NCBI GenBank assembly: GCA_025361995.1
Contig: JANYIP010000222.1
Coordinates: forward strand, 1-7,084
DNA from: Streptomycetales bacterium
GTDB taxonomy: Bacteria; Actinomycetota; Actinomycetes; Prado026
Direction: 5' to 3'
Length of the DNA: 7,084 nt
A model generated the notes under the pieces. That model saw only the letters and a list, made by a program, of their open reading frames with translations, made no database searches and had not been told where the DNA came from. Shown in pieces: positions 5,346-7,084 of the stretch (the first letter of the stretch is position 1; every line of letters begins with the position of its first letter). The translations under genes were made by a program, and so were the position numbers.

Positions 5346-6109
5346 CCGCTCTCGTGCTCCGCGGAGTCCTGGTCGTCAGCGGCACCGGTACCGGGGTCGG
5401 TAAGACGGTTGTCACCGCTGCCATCGCGGCGCTGGCCGTCGCCCGTGGCGACCGGGTGGCAGTCGTGAAACCCGCACAGACGGGCGTACCTGCCGCGGAG
5501 CCGGAAGGCGACCTGGCCGAAGTCGGGCGGATGACTGGGCTGGCCGCCGGGGACCTGGTCGAGCTCGTACGCTACCCGCTGGCCCTGGCTCCTGCGACGG
5601 CAGCGCGGCTCGGCGGCCACGCGCCGCTCGACCTCGCGGCCTCCGTCACCGCTGTCGCGGAGCTCGCCGCCGGTCGCGACCTCGTCCTCGTCGAAGGCGC
5701 AGGGGGACTGCTGGTGTCGTACCGGGATCCGCCGCATGCGTGGACGCTCGCCGACCTGGCCGCGGCCCTGGATGCACCCGTCCTCGTGGTCGCCGAGCCT
5801 GGGCTGGGCACGCTCAACCACACCGCACTCACGCTCGAGGCGCTGGCCCGGCGCGGGCTGACCTGCGCCGGCGTCGTCCTTGGCTCGTGGCCCGCGGAGC
5901 CGGCCACCCCTGACCTGGCCTGCCGGGCCAACGTGGCCGACCTCGAGTCCCTCGCCGGCCCGCTGGCCGGCGCCCTGGCCGCCGGATCGGGCCGGCTGGC
6001 CGGCACCGGATTCCTCGCTGCGGCCGGGGCCGGGCTGGGGCCAGCGCTCGGTGGTTCCTTCGATGCGGCAGACTTCCGGCGAGCCCACGCCGCCCAGCCC
6101 GAGGAGTAG
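5342..6109 (+). CDS. bioD: ATP-dependent dethiobiotin synthetase
   Basis: This enzyme closes the ureido ring by carboxylating 7,8-diaminopelargonate, using ATP, Mg2+ and CO2, to give dethiobiotin, the substrate of BioB. At 255 residues it is slightly longer than E. coli BioD (about 225). Visible family features are the P-loop GTGTGVGKT (14-22), the substrate-binding VVKPAQTG (41-48, Lys43), the Mg2+-site acidic residue in EGDLAEV (Asp57), LAPATAARLGG (82-92), the EGAGGLLV motif (118-125) with its Mg2+-ligand glutamate, and the nucleotide-side GLGTLNHTALT (154-164). The C-terminal stretch from about 200 is Ala/Gly-rich and poorly conserved. The GTG at 5342 overlaps the dasR stop as GTGA and lacks a strong Shine-Dalgarno, so translation is probably coupled to dasR; a GTG at 5354 is the alternative. 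bioB follows after three bases. Confidence 0.93.
   Translation: MTALVLRGVLVVSGTGTGVGKTVVTAAIAALAVARGDRVAVVKPAQTGVPAAEPEGDLAEVGRMTGLAAGDLVELVRYPLALAPATAARLGGHAPLDLAASVTAVAELAAGRDLVLVEGAGGLLVSYRDPPHAWTLADLAAALDAPVLVVAEPGLGTLNHTALTLEALARRGLTCAGVVLGSWPAEPATPDLACRANVADLESLAGPLAGALAAGSGRLAGTGFLAAAGAGLGPALGGSFDAADFRRAHAAQPEE
6101..6106 (+). promoter_or_regulatory. Ribosome binding site of bioB
   Basis: GAGGAG lies within the last two bioD codons, six bases before the GTG at 6113. It is the strongest Shine-Dalgarno in the window and fixes the bioB start. It suggests bioB is translated well from the same message as bioD. Confidence 0.8.
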
Positions 6110-6112
6110 CCC

Positions 6113-7084
6113 GTGGACGATGTCCTTGCGACCGCCCGTACGTCCGTGCTCGGCGACGGCGTCGGCCTCGACGAAGCTGGCGTCCTGTCGGTGCTGCGAC
6201 TGCCCGACGACCGGCTGGACGGGCTCCTGGCGCTGGCACACGAGGTGCGCATGCGCTGGTGCGGGCCGGAGGTCGAGGTCGAGGGCATCGTCTCGGTCAA
6301 GACCGGCGGCTGCCCCGAGGACTGTCACTTCTGCTCACAGTCCGGCCTGTTCTCCTCCCCCGTACGCGCAGCCTGGCTGGACATCCCGTCCCTGGTTGCC
6401 GCCGCGGTCGAGACGGCGGCCGCAGGCGCCTCCGAGTTCTGCATCGTCGCGGCTGTCCGCGGCCCGGACGAGCGCTTGATGGCGCAGATGCGCGAGGGCG
6501 TCGCGGCGATCCAGGCCGCAGTACCCATCAACATCGCCGCCTCGCTCGGCATGCTCACCCAGGCCCAGGTCGACGACCTCGCCGACATGGGTGTGCACCG
6601 CTACAACCACAACCTCGAGACCGCGCGCTCGTACTTCCCGCAGGTGGTGACCACGCACACCTGGCAGGAGCGCTGGGAGACGCTGCGCATGGTGGGGGCG
6701 GCCGGCATGGAGGTCTGCTGCGGCGGCATCGTCGGAATGGGCGAGACGGTCGAGCAGCGCGCCGAGTTCGCCGCCCAGCTCGGCGAGCTGGGGCCGCACG
6801 AGGTGCCGCTGAACTTCCTCAACCCACGACCGGGCACTCCGTTCGGCGACCTGCCCGTGATGGACGCTCGCGATGCGCTGCGTACCGTTGCCGCCTTCCG
6901 CCTTGCCCTGCCGCAGACGATCCTGCGGTACGCCGGCGGGCGCGAGATCACCCTCGGCGACCTGGGGACTCGCGACGGGCTCCTCGGCGGGGTGAACGCG
7001 GTCATCGTCGGCAACTACCTAACCACGCTGGGCCGCCCAGCGACGGCCGACCTCGCCCTGCTCGAGGAGCTGCGGATGCCGATC
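6113..7084 (+). CDS. bioB: Biotin synthase, radical SAM enzyme (3' end beyond window)
   Basis: BioB inserts sulfur into dethiobiotin to make biotin, using two S-adenosylmethionine molecules and a sacrificial auxiliary iron-sulfur cluster. The frame is open for 324 codons to the window edge; actinobacterial BioB is about 350 residues, so roughly the last 20-30 are missing. The radical-SAM motif is CPEDCHFC (Cys67, 71, 74). Other family landmarks are EFCIVAAVRGP (108-118), YNHNLET (164-170), TTHTWQERWETL (180-191), VCCGGIVGMGET (201-212), PLNFLNPRPGTP (232-243) and RYAGGREITLGDL (272-284). By comparison with E. coli, the auxiliary-cluster ligands are Cys110 (Cys97), Cys202 (Cys188) and Arg272 (Arg260). 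The fourth, E. coli Cys128, falls in PINIAASLGML, where this protein has Ala142-Ala143 and no cysteine. About 15 N-terminal residues are extra relative to E. coli. The start GTG is set by the preceding GAGGAG. It is co-transcribed with bioD. Confidence 0.95.
   Translation, partial: MDDVLATARTSVLGDGVGLDEAGVLSVLRLPDDRLDGLLALAHEVRMRWCGPEVEVEGIVSVKTGGCPEDCHFCSQSGLFSSPVRAAWLDIPSLVAAAVETAAAGASEFCIVAAVRGPDERLMAQMREGVAAIQAAVPINIAASLGMLTQAQVDDLADMGVHRYNHNLETARSYFPQVVTTHTWQERWETLRMVGAAGMEVCCGGIVGMGETVEQRAEFAAQLGELGPHEVPLNFLNPRPGTPFGDLPVMDARDALRTVAAFRLALPQTILRYAGGREITLGDLGTRDGLLGGVNAVIVGNYLTTLGRPATADLALLEELRMPI

Noticed and set aside
5300..6328. A 342-codon minus-strand open frame opposite bioD and the start of bioB
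   Set aside because: It has low-complexity Gly/Arg/Gln-rich composition and no motifs, and lies fully antisense to recognised biotin genes.

Overview
This is a very GC-rich actinobacterial chromosomal segment carrying core genes and a biotin-synthesis locus. The taxon is inferred from four things. There is a WhiB protein, a family confined to actinobacteria and their phages. whiB1 and pdtaS are convergent neighbours, as in Mycobacterium (Rv3219/Rv3220c, from memory). There is a regulator resembling Streptomyces DasR. GTG starts are frequent. A Streptomyces/Nocardioides-like or other high-GC actinobacterium fits; I cannot name the genus.

Layout. (1) whiB1 (13-264, +) ends at a strong hairpin with a UUCG loop, which also faces the end of the convergent sensor kinase gene pdtaS (321-1781, -). 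(2) pdtaS and bioF (1831-3018, +) diverge from a 49-bp gap. (3) A gene for a 77-residue unknown protein (2991-3224, -) runs into the bioF 3' end and overlaps it by 28 bp. (4) A lone two-SIS-domain amino-sugar enzyme gene (3399-4466, -) and a DasR-like GntR/HutC repressor gene (4590-5345, +) diverge. Between them lies one near-perfect DasR operator (4503-4518). (5) The dasR stop codon overlaps the bioD start in a GTGA, and bioB follows 3 bp after bioD with a strong Shine-Dalgarno. bioB runs off the window end at codon 324, close to its expected C-terminus.

How the genes fit together. bioF, bioD and bioB supply three of the four late biotin steps: pimeloyl thioester to KAPA, DAPA to dethiobiotin, and dethiobiotin to biotin. 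bioA is not in the window. bioF is cut off from bioD-bioB by an inserted-looking cassette of small gene, SIS gene and dasR. Because dasR overlaps bioD, bioD and bioB probably ride on the dasR transcript and may come under the amino-sugar-responsive operator. This N-acetylglucosamine/biotin coupling is the most unusual architecture here. It is an inference from layout, not a demonstrated regulon.

A second point of interest is the BioB protein. It has the radical-SAM cysteines and two Cys plus one Arg of the auxiliary-cluster site, but an Ala where related actinobacterial enzymes have the remaining cluster cysteine.

There is no gene-free stretch over 300 bases. The longest gaps are 3225-3398 and 4467-4589. 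I saw no tRNA, rRNA, CRISPR array, insertion sequence or attachment site.
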